From NCBI RefSeq assembly GCF_051535215.1, contig NZ_JBPPLY010000013.1, forward strand, positions 1 through 64,000: 64,000 bases of DNA, given 5' to 3'. Below, piece by piece: positions 19,276 through 27,855 of this stretch. The position numbers and the translations under genes were made by a program. This stretch comes from Nitrobacter sp051535215. Its GTDB lineage: Bacteria > Pseudomonadota > Alphaproteobacteria > Rhizobiales > Xanthobacteraceae. The stretch's first letter is position 1, and each line of letters opens with the position of its first letter. The notes under the pieces are model-generated. The model did no database searches and was not told where the DNA came from. It saw only the letters and a program-made list of their open reading frames with translations.

Positions 19276-21294
19276 TCAAAACTCTCCGTGCAGTCGTCCA
19301 GAAAACACATGCACGGGGCCGCGGTCGGCGTTGTAGGCGGGATTCGCGATGAACTGATAGTCGGCGGTCAGGGTGAAGTGCTTGTCCAGTGCATAAGCAT
19401 AGTACGCTTCCAGCACGCGTTCGCGGCGGTAGTTGAGCTGGCCGTCGCCGACGAGCACGCCGAGGCCGCCGGCGGCGATGAAGTCGCGATGATCCCGCGA
19501 CAAAGCATTGATCGCGCCGCCAAGACCGATCACATCCTCCGGCCGCCCCCAGCGCGTGCCCTTGATCGAGGTGCCGAGCGAGAGGCTGGCATCGATGTCG
19601 GTGAACGCCATGATCTCGGTCTTGCCGTCGTTCCAGCTCCAGCGGCCGAACAGTCCGACATCGTCGGAGAGCGCCTGCTCGAGATTGACTGCATAGCCGT
19701 ACTTGATGCGGCCGGTACGGGTTAGCGCGATGTCGAGATTGAAAGCGGGATCGTTCAGCGTGTCGCGATAGCTGCCCATGTAGGCGCTGTTGAGCCAGCC
19801 GAGGGTTCGAATCTTGCCGGGCTGGCCGAACAGGGAGTGGCGCGTCTCCAGTTCGATTACATATTCGCCGCGCTGGAGCAGGCGGGTGTCGAAGCTGTTG
19901 GAGTTCGATTCCGAATCCATCAGGAAGTAGCCGCCGCGTACCGCCCAGTATTTCTGGTTAAGTTCCGCTGTCAGGCCGTAGCTCAGTCCGAGCTTGTCGG
20001 CGGAGTAGTCGAAAGCGCCCGGCGCCCATAGCGACCAGTTCATGAAGTCCTTGCGCGTGTCCTTGGCATAGGCGTTGCCGTCGAAGACGTCCGTGACGGC
20101 GAACTTGCCGGCCTGAAGTGTTAGCCGCGAGATGTCGGCCTTGCCCGCCAGTTGCGTCGGTTCGCTGGGCAAATCCTCCTGCTCGCCCCCGAAGCCGAAG
20201 GTTTGGCGCACAAAAAGCCGTGAAGCGTTGTAATGGGGGTAGGGGAAGTTGGATTTCTGCGCCTCGCCGCTCGGGAAGCCTGCGACGCCGACGGTATCGC
20301 TGAGGCCAAAACCCTGCAGCAGTTCGGGATTGTAGTAGACCTCGCCGCCGTCCCAGAGCCGCGCGTTCAAAAACAGGCTGTTGCTCCAGGTCGCCTGATA
20401 TTGCGCGGCCGGACTCAGGCTGTTGGCGCCGGTGTAGGGCGCGCGGAACGACGGATAGCCCTGGCCGAGATAGGTGGTCTGGCCGTGAATCTCCCAGCGG
20501 TCGGATTCGGGATCGGCGAGGGCCCCGACATGGCGGTCCGCGATTCCGCTCGAGCCACCGAGCTGACGGTTGAGCCCGATGCGGATCGACTGAAAATCCA
20601 TCGTCGAAGCGTATTGTGCAGCCGACGGGAACTGAACGGCAGCCTTGTCGAACCGGTAATAGAGATATTCGAGCCGGGCGCTCCAGTGCGGTGCAAAGGC
20701 GTATTCGAGGCCTGCGCCGGCAGCCCACCCGAGACGCATGTCAAGCGACTTCTCCTGATCGCCCGACGGCAGAGTGTTGAGATAGCGTTCGCCGGTAAAG
20801 GCAAGGCCGCCACTTGCAAAAGCGAGCCACGGGCCTGTTGCATAGCCGATCCGTCCGCGCGCTGATCCGATGACGTCCCATTGGTGGGTGATGTCGGAGC
20901 GCGCGGTGGCGAGCTTCGACACAATCGAATTGGACTCGATATAGCTCGGAAAGGAAACGTCGGCTTCGAGGCCGAACAACAGGCCCGAGGGAAGCCGGTA
21001 ATTATAGCCGGCCTGGACGCCCCCGATGGAGCCGCCGAAACCATGGCTACTCTCGGTGGAGGCCGGATCCAGGAGGGTCGCGGCCGATCGGCCGCCGCCG
21101 AACCCGGCATGGATGCCAAAATAAAGGCCGGTCCAATCCACCGCCGGTCGGACCATGGCTTTAACCGGCAGGGCGGATGCGTGCAGGTCGGCAGCGACGG
21201 CCGGGCCGTCAGGCAGCGCCAGCATGCCCAGCGTCCCCGCGGCGAGCATGATGTGCCGCTTTCGCGGCAGCCGAAATGGCGGGATCACCTTCAT
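19276..21294 (-). CDS. Outer membrane protein: Omp25-like barrel fused to OprB-type porin
   Basis: A protein of 672 aa with a signal peptide (about 1-35, ending AVAA-DLH). Residues 45-250 form an Omp25/opacity-type 8-strand barrel (DWTGLYFGIHAGFGGG and a SIRIGLNRQLGG end). From about 265 onwards it matches the carbohydrate-selective porin OprB family (WEIHGQTTYLGQGYPSFRAP, NADRGPVHVFSGRLHGEF at the C-terminus, ending in Phe as outer membrane barrels do). Fusion of two barrels in one chain is unusual but is known in this bacterial group. It faces the glutamate-synthase-like gene convergently, 16 bases apart. Confidence 0.88.
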   Translation of the reverse strand: MKVIPPFRLPRKRHIMLAAGTLGMLALPDGPAVAADLHASALPVKAMVRPAVDWTGLYFGIHAGFGGGRSAATLLDPASTESSHGFGGSIGGVQAGYNYRLPSGLLFGLEADVSFPSYIESNSIVSKLATARSDITHQWDVIGSARGRIGYATGPWLAFASGGLAFTGERYLNTLPSGDQEKSLDMRLGWAAGAGLEYAFAPHWSARLEYLYYRFDKAAVQFPSAAQYASTMDFQSIRIGLNRQLGGSSGIADRHVGALADPESDRWEIHGQTTYLGQGYPSFRAPYTGANSLSPAAQYQATWSNSLFLNARLWDGGEVYYNPELLQGFGLSDTVGVAGFPSGEAQKSNFPYPHYNASRLFVRQTFGFGGEQEDLPSEPTQLAGKADISRLTLQAGKFAVTDVFDGNAYAKDTRKDFMNWSLWAPGAFDYSADKLGLSYGLTAELNQKYWAVRGGYFLMDSESNSNSFDTRLLQRGEYVIELETRHSLFGQPGKIRTLGWLNSAYMGSYRDTLNDPAFNLDIALTRTGRIKYGYAVNLEQALSDDVGLFGRWSWNDGKTEIMAFTDIDASLSLGTSIKGTRWGRPEDVIGLGGAINALSRDHRDFIAAGGLGVLVGDGQLNYRRERVLEAYYAYALDKHFTLTADYQFIANPAYNADRGPVHVFSGRLHGEF

Positions 21295-21717
21295 CCGGCT
21301 GTCCGCTGGAACTGGCCTGGACTTCGCTCAACCATTTCTTGCCTGCTCGTCAAAAGGTCGTCAGCCCGGATGAAGCTGGACCGAATCCGGCCAAGGACTG
21401 CGTGATACCGTTATTTTGGCTCAATCGGGTCCATTACCCGGACAAATGTCTCTCCGTTCCCAGATTATAATTGCAACTAATTCGCAATTGCAACTGTAAT
21501 TGATGAATGAGGGGGTAAAATCGTGACTGCCATTGTTTGACGACAACGGCGCGACAGCGGTTGGCCGGCTGCTGCGCCGCCGGAAGGCCGCCGTGTTAGC
21601 TGACCGACGCGACGAAAACGGCGGATGCACGGAAAGCGACCCACCCGAGGAATGGGCAGGCCGTTTTCAGCAGCGGAGACGGTTGGCGCGTCCGTCGCGG
21701 AGAGATGACGCGGGTCC
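21295..21717. other. Regulatory interval upstream of the porin
   Basis: No credible protein gene is seen here. The notable content is an AT-rich block around 21461-21510, unlike the GC-rich surroundings, carrying a promoter-like arrangement and dyad described separately. Confidence 0.55.
21464..21493 (-). promoter_or_regulatory. Putative porin promoter with 17-bp operator-like dyad
   Basis: On the minus strand TATAAT occupies 21469-21464 and TTGCAA 21493-21488, an 18-bp spacing. The spacer holds an imperfect dyad at 21471-21487 with TTGCAA and TCGCAA ends around CTAAT. The dyad looks like operators of the Fur/Mur family in alphaproteobacteria. A repressor bound here would block the porin promoter about 170 bases from its start codon. 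Confidence 0.45.
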
Positions 21718-21978
21718 TCAATCGCAGACTCGGACGCGGCCGGCATAGTTGCCGTACGAGTCGTACTGGCGAATCCAGCCGCAGCGGCGATAGTCGTCGA
21801 CGTAGTAACCGTCAGCCGCGATGGCGCTGCCGATCGCGGCTGCGCCAATCACTCCGGCCGCGATACCGAAGCCGAGACCGAGGCCCTTGGCATCAGCGTG
21901 CTGTGTTGAACTGGCGATCATGCCGGTAGCGGTGAGGGCAACGAGCGCGGCGGCAGCGATACTGGTCTTGAGCGACAT
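21718..21978 (-). CDS. Small secreted glycine/alanine-rich protein
   Basis: A protein of 86 aa with a clear signal peptide (MSLKTSIAAAALVALTATGM, cleavage near ADA-KGL). A Gly/Ala hydrophobic stretch (GLGFGIAAGVIGAAAIGSAI) is followed by YYVDDYRRCGWIRQYDSYGN and a C-terminal RVRVCD, so two cysteines may form one disulfide. Proteins with this layout are common in Bradyrhizobiaceae and uncharacterised. It stands alone, with its start facing a 136-bp gap to the creatininase gene. Confidence 0.75.
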   Translation of the reverse strand: MSLKTSIAAAALVALTATGMIASSTQHADAKGLGLGFGIAAGVIGAAAIGSAIAADGYYVDDYRRCGWIRQYDSYGNYAGRVRVCD

Positions 21979-22114
21979 TTTGAAAACTCCATCCTGTTGA
22001 CGCGGCCTGCCTGGCCGGCACGCTCATTGGTGGAGGCGTCGTCGATTTCGGTTCGAAGCAGTTTTGATTGGTTCGGTTTGTCGTGGTTGCGATGTGGCTC
22101 GAAGGGTTAACGGT

Positions 22115-22927
22115 TCAGCCGTCTGAGCGGCTTTTCAGAGTTGCCGGATCGAACCTCTCCATGTCGGCCAGCAATTCGCAGAACGCGCGTGCGCCGTGCT
22201 CGATCAGCCTTTCGCCCTTTTCCGCGGACGCCTGCGTCGCATCGCCCACGGCGCCGCTTGCGTGAAGGTCCTGCGTCTGCCACGCAAATGGCGCCGGCCG
22301 CTGGGTGCCGAGCCAGCGATAGCTCTTTTCGATTGCGATGCTCGCGGGGCGGAAGTTTGCGATCCTGTCGCGCCGTACTTCATCGGGATAGCGCGCCAGC
22401 ATGATCGAGGTTTCAACCGCACCGCCATGGATGCCGTGACGCAATTCCTCCCCATCGAACAATCCGTCTGGCACGCCGAAGCGCGACCACGCGGTGGTGA
22501 CCGCGAGCATGTGATGCCGCGCGCGCAGGTCCTGCGCCACCATCGTCATCGCCGCATTGTTGCCCCCGTGGCTGGACACCATCACGATCTTCCGGGTTCC
22601 GGTGAGCGCCACCTCTTCGCCGAGCGCGGTCCAGGCCTTCAGCGCCGCTTCGTTGGTCAATGTCTGCGTGCCCGGGAAATCGGTATGCTCGGTGGAAATG
22701 CCGACAGGCTGCACCGGCAGAAAGATCACGGGTATGTCCTGCGGCAGCAGTTCACGAACGCGCGCAAGATAGGCTTCCGCGATCAGAACGTCGGTCGAAA
22801 ACGGCAGATGCGGACCGTGCTGCTCGGTCGCCGCCAGCGGCAGCACCGCGATCCAACTCGCCGCCGCGCCGGGCGGCACGTCGGGCCAGTGGATGGCGGT
22901 CCAGTCAAAAGGTGGTGTCCGGGTCAT
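22115..22927 (-). CDS. Creatininase-family amidohydrolase
   Basis: A 270-aa cytoplasmic protein. Metal ligands expected for the family are present: Glu35, His37 and Asp46 (TEQHGPHLPFSTD), His120 in SSHGGNN, and His167/Glu172 in HGGAVETS. The family hydrolyses cyclic or linear amides (creatinine, formamidopyrimidine steps of riboflavin/F420 synthesis, mycofactocin processing), so the substrate is open. It is divergent from an ABC importer and a 2-hydroxyacid dehydrogenase, which suggests a role in using an imported nitrogenous compound. Confidence 0.88.
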   Translation of the reverse strand: MTRTPPFDWTAIHWPDVPPGAAASWIAVLPLAATEQHGPHLPFSTDVLIAEAYLARVRELLPQDIPVIFLPVQPVGISTEHTDFPGTQTLTNEAALKAWTALGEEVALTGTRKIVMVSSHGGNNAAMTMVAQDLRARHHMLAVTTAWSRFGVPDGLFDGEELRHGIHGGAVETSIMLARYPDEVRRDRIANFRPASIAIEKSYRWLGTQRPAPFAWQTQDLHASGAVGDATQASAEKGERLIEHGARAFCELLADMERFDPATLKSRSDG

Positions 22928-23049
22928 ATCACGCAGCGTTTCATCGAGGCGGAATGCGGGTTATAGCGTTTTCGAGCAGAGCATGTCCGAGGCCGGGTTT
23001 CGCGCCGGGCCGCCTTCCCATCATGAGCCGGAACGATCGAGAGAGTCCA

Positions 23050-24123
23050 ATGATGCGTCTTGTCCTTTTGCTGCGAACGTTAACGGCCGGGCTGGTGTTG
23101 GTGCTCGGCCTCGCTGGAGGCGCGGCGGCGGCTGGCCCTGCGCTGGACAAGGTTTCCTTTGGCACGAACTGGGTCGCCGAGGGCGAGCACGGTGGCTTCT
23201 TTCAGGCGCTGGCCGACGGCACCTACAAAAAATATGGCCTCGACGTCACCATCGTTCCGGGCGGCCCCAATGTGAACAATCGGGTTTTGCTGATCTCCGG
23301 CAAGCTCGATTTCTTCATGACGGCGAACACGCTGCAATCGTTCGATGCGGTGGCGAACAACGTGCCGGTCGTCGCGGTTGCCGCGATGTTCCAGAAGGAT
23401 CCGCAGGTTTTTCTCGCGCATCCTGAATCGAAGGTGACGAAAATCGAGGACCTGAAGCCGCTCACTCTGTTCGTCTCCAAAGAAGGCATCGCCAGCTATT
23501 TCCAGTGGCTCAAGTCGGAGTACGGTTTCAGCGGGGAGAAAGTCAAACCCTACACCTTCAACGCGCAGCCCTTTCTCGCCGACAAAAACAGCGCGATGCA
23601 GGGCTACGTGACCTCGGAACCGTTTGCGGTGGAAAAGCAGGCCGGATTCAAGCCGACTGTGATCCTGCTTGCGGATGCCGGATTCAATCCGTATTCGACT
23701 CTGATCGAAACCCGCCGCGATCTGGTCGAGCACAAGCAGGATCTGGTGCAGCGTTTCGTCGACGCCTCGATCATCGGCTGGTATACTTACCTGTACGGCG
23801 ACAACACGGCCGGCAATGCCATGATCAAGAAGCTCAATCCCGAAATGACCGACGGTCTGCTGGCCTATTCGGTGGCGAAGATGCGGGAGTATGGCATCGT
23901 CGATTCCGGCGACTCCTTGCGCGATGGCATCGGCGCCATGAGCGACACGCGTTATGCGAGCTTCTTCGACAAGATGGTGCTGGCGGGCGTGGTGCGGCGG
24001 GATATCGACTTTCGCAAGGCTTACACGCTGCAGTTCGTCAACAAGGGAGTCGGCCTCGACTTGCGGCCCGAGAACTTGAATCCCAAGAACCTGAATCCCA
24101 AGAATCTGCAGCCCGAGAAATAA
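23050..24123 (+). CDS. ABC transporter substrate-binding protein (NitT/TauT type)
   Basis: A protein of 357 aa from ATG 23050 (MMRLVLLLRTLTAGLVLVLG), with a signal peptide to about AAA-GPA. The mature protein is of the NMT1/SsuA-like periplasmic fold: VSFGTNWVAEGEHGGFFQAL, a GLDVTIVPGGPNVN strand, VGLDLRPEN at the end. The extreme C-terminus repeats NLNPK three times in variant form (ENLNPKNLNPKNLQPEK), a probable local duplication. The substrate is unknown; homologues carry thiamine precursors, taurine or nitrate. It is the first gene of a four- or five-gene operon. Confidence 0.88.
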   Translation: MMRLVLLLRTLTAGLVLVLGLAGGAAAAGPALDKVSFGTNWVAEGEHGGFFQALADGTYKKYGLDVTIVPGGPNVNNRVLLISGKLDFFMTANTLQSFDAVANNVPVVAVAAMFQKDPQVFLAHPESKVTKIEDLKPLTLFVSKEGIASYFQWLKSEYGFSGEKVKPYTFNAQPFLADKNSAMQGYVTSEPFAVEKQAGFKPTVILLADAGFNPYSTLIETRRDLVEHKQDLVQRFVDASIIGWYTYLYGDNTAGNAMIKKLNPEMTDGLLAYSVAKMREYGIVDSGDSLRDGIGAMSDTRYASFFDKMVLAGVVRRDIDFRKAYTLQFVNKGVGLDLRPENLNPKNLNPKNLQPEK

Positions 24124-24129
24124 AATCCG

Positions 24130-24942
24130 GTGCCGATGATCGAGCCCGCAACAGCGCCATCCGAGTCCGGCACGAGTCCGCGCGCGGGTGACGCCGTGAG
24201 CATGAAGGGCGTCACCAAACATTATGCGGGCGGTGTCGCAGCGCTGGGACCGCTTGATTTCGATGTGAGCAAAGGCGATTTCGTATCGCTGCTCGGGCCG
24301 TCCGGCTGCGGAAAATCGACGGCGCTGCGGATCATCGCCGGCCTGAGCGAGCCGACGTCCGGTGCGGTTCGCATTGCCGGGGATGGGCGCTCAATCGGCT
24401 TCGTGTTTCAGGAACCGACGCTCATGCCATGGGCAAGCGTGCGCGACAACGTGGCGCTGCCGCTGAAGCTTGCGCGTCGTTCACGCTCGGACATCAAGGG
24501 ACACGTCGAGCCGGCGCTGGCGCGGGTGGGATTGTCCGAATTCGCAGCCGCCTATCCGCGCGAACTCTCCGGCGGCATGAGGATGCGGGTGTCGCTGGCG
24601 CGCGCGCTCGTCACCGATCCGGATATTCTTTTGATGGACGAACCCTTTGCCGCGCTCGACGAGATCACCCGCTTTCGCCTCAACAACGACCTGCTGGCGC
24701 TGTGGCGCGACTTGCGCAAGACCGTCATCTTCGTCACCCATTCGGTGTTCGAGTCGGTCTATCTTTCGCGCCGCGTCGTGGTGATGACGCCGCGCCCCGG
24801 CCGCATCAGCGCCGAGTATCGCATCGACACGGCCGAACCGCGGGGCGAGGATTTCAGGACGTCGGCGGAATACGCCGCCTATTGCCGCGAGGTATCGATC
24901 GGGTTGTCGCTGGCGACCAGCAAGGGAGCGCCCCGCCAATGA
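24130..24942 (+). CDS. ABC transporter ATP-binding protein (TauB/SsuB-like)
   Basis: A protein of 270 aa from GTG 24130, or 268 aa from ATG 24136. Walker A is GPSGCGKST, the signature LSGGMRMRVSLARAL (one variant position against LSGGQ), Walker B ILLMDEPFAALDEITR, as in the nitrate/taurine importer subfamily. The stop overlaps the permease start by four bases. It lies six bases after the binding-protein gene. Confidence 0.92.
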   Translation: MPMIEPATAPSESGTSPRAGDAVSMKGVTKHYAGGVAALGPLDFDVSKGDFVSLLGPSGCGKSTALRIIAGLSEPTSGAVRIAGDGRSIGFVFQEPTLMPWASVRDNVALPLKLARRSRSDIKGHVEPALARVGLSEFAAAYPRELSGGMRMRVSLARALVTDPDILLMDEPFAALDEITRFRLNNDLLALWRDLRKTVIFVTHSVFESVYLSRRVVVMTPRPGRISAEYRIDTAEPRGEDFRTSAEYAAYCREVSIGLSLATSKGAPRQ

Positions 24943-25778
24943 CCGTGTCCGGTTCATCGGCTGCGCCGGCCGGCAGTGACGTATCGGAGCGCGATCGGCG
25001 AGCGCCGTTCGCGCGCGTGCTGTTGCCGGTCGCGGTGCTGGGAGCCGGCGTGCTGGTGTGGCATTTGGTCGTGCAGGTCTACGCCATTCCGCCCTATGTG
25101 CTGCCGGGCCCCATGCTGGTGGCGGCGACGCTGGTGCAGGACTGGCCGATCCTGTGGCAATCGCTGCTGACCACCTTGCTGACCACGGCGGAAGGTTTTG
25201 CCGCAGCAGTGGTGGGCGGCATCGCGCTGGCGTTGTTGTTCAACCAGTCGAAATGGCTGGAGCATGCGCTCCTGCCCTATGCGATCATCCTGCAAGTCAC
25301 GCCGGTGATCGCGATTGCACCGCTGCTTCTGATCTACCTGCCGCAGCAGACCGCGGTGGTTGTCTGCGCCTGGATCGTCGCATTCTTTCCCGTGCTGTCG
25401 AATACCACGCTGGGCCTCAATTCGGTGGACCGGAATTTGGAAGGAATGTTTCGTCTCTACGGCGCATCGCGGCTGCAAGCGCTGCGTTATCTGAAGCTGC
25501 CGGCCGCGCTGCCCTACATTCTCGGCGGATTGCGCATCGCCGGGGGCTTGTCGCTGATCGGAGCGGTGGTTGCGGAAATCGCGGCGGGGTCGGCGGGCGC
25601 CGGTTCCGGGCTCGCCTACAGGATCGCGGAATCCGGCTACCGGCTCAACATTCCGCGCATGTTCGCGGCGTTGTTGTTGCTCTCGGTGGCGGGCATCGTC
25701 ATTTATATGTGCCTTGCGGCGGTGTCGTATCTGATGTTGCGGCGCTGGCACGAAAGCGCGCTCGGGAGGGAGAACTGA
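24939..25778 (+). CDS. ABC transporter permease (NitT/TauT type)
   Basis: A protein of 279 aa from ATG 24939, coupled to the ATPase gene by an ATGA overlap; the frame is open much further upstream inside the ATPase gene but that part is a shadow. Six transmembrane helices and the EAA-type loop (FRLYGASRLQALRYLKLPAALP) mark the binding-protein-dependent permease family. It forms a homodimer with two ATPase subunits. The dehydrogenase start overlaps its stop by one base. Confidence 0.92.
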   Translation: MTVSGSSAAPAGSDVSERDRRAPFARVLLPVAVLGAGVLVWHLVVQVYAIPPYVLPGPMLVAATLVQDWPILWQSLLTTLLTTAEGFAAAVVGGIALALLFNQSKWLEHALLPYAIILQVTPVIAIAPLLLIYLPQQTAVVVCAWIVAFFPVLSNTTLGLNSVDRNLEGMFRLYGASRLQALRYLKLPAALPYILGGLRIAGGLSLIGAVVAEIAAGSAGAGSGLAYRIAESGYRLNIPRMFAALLLLSVAGIVIYMCLAAVSYLMLRRWHESALGREN

Positions 25779-26761
25779 TGGCCGCTGATGGCCCGCCGGA
25801 AAAGATCGAACTCCTGGTCTACGGACCGCGCAAGCCGACCATCGACAACGGCTTTGACGACGTGTTCGTGCTGCATCATTGCGAGCAACACGCCGATCTG
25901 GAACGGCTGGCGCCGGCCGTCGCCGGGAAAATCCGGGGCATGGCCGTCACCGGTTTGGTTCCTTGCGGCAGCGCGGTGCAGGCGCACTTTCCCAAACTCG
26001 AAATCATATCGACCTTCGGCGTCGGCTATGATCACGTCGATACGGGCTACGCGCGCGAACACAAGCTTGTCGTCACCAACACGCCCGACGTTTTGACCGA
26101 GGAGGTCGCGGACGTTGCGCTCGGCCTTCTGATCGCGACACTGCGCGATTTTGTCAGGGCCGATCGTTACGTGCGCGAGGGATTGTGGGCGAAGCGGAAT
26201 TTTCCTTTGAGCGCCGGCTCGCTGCGCGACCGCAAGGTCGGCATGGTCGGCATGGGCCGGATCGGCCAGGCGATCGCGAGGCGGCTCGATGCGTCGCGGG
26301 TCCCGGTCGTCTATCACTCGCGCCGTCCGGCCGCTTGCGTATCCTATCGGCACTATCCGGACCTGATCGAGATGGCAAAGGCGGTCGATACGCTGGTCGT
26401 CATCACGCCCGGCGGCGCATCGACGGAGAAGCTGGTCAATGCCGACGTTCTGACGGCGCTCGGGCCGCGTGGCGTCGTCGTGAATTTGGCGCGCGGCTCG
26501 GTGGTCGATGAACCGGCGCTGATCCATGCGTTGAAGTCCGGCGTTATCCTGGCGGCCGGCCTCGACGTGTTCGCCCATGAGCCGCACGTCCCGGAGGAAT
26601 TGCGCGCGTTGCAGAACGTGGTGTTGTTGCCGCACATCGGTTCGGCGTCGGTGGTGACGCGTAATGCGATGGACCAGCTTGTCGTCGACAACATCACGGC
26701 CTGGTTCGCCGGCAAGCCGCCGCTGACGCCGGTGCCGGAAACGCCGGTGGAGGGACGCTAG
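25778..26761 (+). CDS. D-isomer-specific 2-hydroxyacid dehydrogenase
   Basis: A protein of 327 aa. The Rossmann motif GMGRIGQAIARRLD follows the VGMV strand; the catalytic Arg is in NLARGSVVDE, the Glu in FAHEPHVPEEL and the His in LLPHIGSAS, all intact. It reduces a 2-oxo acid or oxidises a D-2-hydroxy acid with NAD(P). Placement inside an importer operon suggests it acts on the imported compound or its product; the chemistry is not deducible further. Glyoxylate/hydroxypyruvate reductase is a reasonable alternative name. Confidence 0.9.
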   Translation: MAADGPPEKIELLVYGPRKPTIDNGFDDVFVLHHCEQHADLERLAPAVAGKIRGMAVTGLVPCGSAVQAHFPKLEIISTFGVGYDHVDTGYAREHKLVVTNTPDVLTEEVADVALGLLIATLRDFVRADRYVREGLWAKRNFPLSAGSLRDRKVGMVGMGRIGQAIARRLDASRVPVVYHSRRPAACVSYRHYPDLIEMAKAVDTLVVITPGGASTEKLVNADVLTALGPRGVVVNLARGSVVDEPALIHALKSGVILAAGLDVFAHEPHVPEELRALQNVVLLPHIGSASVVTRNAMDQLVVDNITAWFAGKPPLTPVPETPVEGR

Positions 26762-27484
26762 ATGGCGAGCACAGACGGCGGCAAGCCTGCGTGGCGGAAG
26801 CGGGGACTCATCCTCGCCGCCGTCGCGGCATTGATGACCTGCGGATCGGCCGCATCGGCGCAAGACGCGTCCGCATTGAAAAAAGGCATGATCGGGCAGT
26901 GGGAACTGTCGACGACCGAACGCAGCAAAACTTGTGTCGTGACGCTCAAGGGCGATTCATCGCCGCACGGTCTCAAGCTCGAACTCGAGCCGGGCTGCGC
27001 GGCCTCGCTGCCGTTCACGAAGGACATCGCGGGCTGGACCGTCGCCGGTCTCGATATCGTGCGCTTGCAGAGCGCCACCGGAGAACCGGTGATCGATTTC
27101 ACCGAAGTTGAGAGCGGCATTTTCGAAGGTCGGCGGGAGAATGAAGGCATCTACATCTTGCAAAACCTCGCCGAAGCCCGTTCGCTCGCCAAATCGATGG
27201 ATCAGATGATCGGCGACTGGGCTTTCGTTCGCGGTAACGGCCAGACGGTCTGCGGCATCACGCTGACCAACACGGAGGTCCCGCCAGACAATTTCCAGGC
27301 TTTTCTCAAACCCAAATGCGATCCGGCGATCGCCGGCTTCAAGCCCGAGGTCTGGCGGCTTGAGCACGGCGAAATCCTGTTGGTGTCGGCGAGTGGCGAC
27401 ACCTGGCATTTTCAGGCGGACGACAATGCGCAGTGGCGACTCGTTCCCGACACCGCGAATCCGCTGATTCTCGTGAGGCAATGA
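26762..27484 (+). CDS. Exported protein with two AprI/Inh-type inhibitor domains
   Basis: A protein of 240 aa whose ATG follows the dehydrogenase stop with no gap. A signal peptide (to about ASA-QDA) is followed by two related domains: residues 39-135 (GQWELSTTERSKTCVVTL, WTVAGLDIVRL, IYILQNL) and 142-238 (GDWAFVRGNGQTVCGITL, WRLEHGEILLVS, WRLVPD). Each has the paired cysteines and W-x-L pattern of the Inh/Omp19 metalloprotease-inhibitor family, normally a single domain. The role may be inhibition of a periplasmic protease; its link to the importer operon is unclear. Confidence 0.82.
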   Translation: MASTDGGKPAWRKRGLILAAVAALMTCGSAASAQDASALKKGMIGQWELSTTERSKTCVVTLKGDSSPHGLKLELEPGCAASLPFTKDIAGWTVAGLDIVRLQSATGEPVIDFTEVESGIFEGRRENEGIYILQNLAEARSLAKSMDQMIGDWAFVRGNGQTVCGITLTNTEVPPDNFQAFLKPKCDPAIAGFKPEVWRLEHGEILLVSASGDTWHFQADDNAQWRLVPDTANPLILVRQ

Positions 27485-27508
27485 GGGCAAGTCAGATCAA
27501 GAACCTGG

Positions 27509-27543
27509 AGTCTTTCACCATTTCCGTGAAACGGTGAAAGACT
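27509..27543. terminator. Bidirectional hairpin terminator
   Basis: Arms AGTCTTTCACC (27509-27519) and GGTGAAAGACT (27533-27543) are a perfect 11-bp inverted repeat with a 13-base loop, between the convergent Inh-type gene and the RadC remnant. The arm itself is T-rich, and it marks the junction between ordinary chromosome and the island. Confidence 0.6.
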
Positions 27544-27855
27544 TTAGATCAGCCGCAGCCCCTTGAGGCTGGCGTGGCCGTTCTTGCCGACGATGATGTG
27601 GTCGTGCACGGAAATTCCGAGCGGCGCCGAGATGTCCACGATCGACTTTGTCATCTGGATGTCGGCCTGCGACGGCGTCGGATCGCCGGAGGGGTGGTTG
27701 TGGATCATCCCCCTAAAATCCGAACCGCATTGATATTCCAGACATTTTTCTGGATTTCGGTGGAGCTGGTGCCGGGGAATGGGGCATGTTCCCAATGATC
27801 GACCGTGATTATCACGGCTGATCACCGGTGAGTTCAGTGAGTCGCCTTGATGCAC
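27544..27855 (-). pseudogene. radC: Truncated RadC/JAB-domain gene
   Basis: The frame of 103 aa carries only the C-terminal catalytic part of a RadC-like JAB protein: MIHNHPSGDPTPSQAD, then PLGISVHDHIIVGKNGHASL and a terminal LRLI. The zinc-binding HxHPSGDPxPSxxD motif is nearly complete (IHNHPSG instead of VHNHPSG). Intact RadC is usually more than 200 aa; the first 50 residues here do not resemble the family, so the 5' part was lost or replaced. RadC genes are common passengers of mobile elements in Rhizobiales. It overlaps the end of the AlpA gene by 44 bases. Confidence 0.65.
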
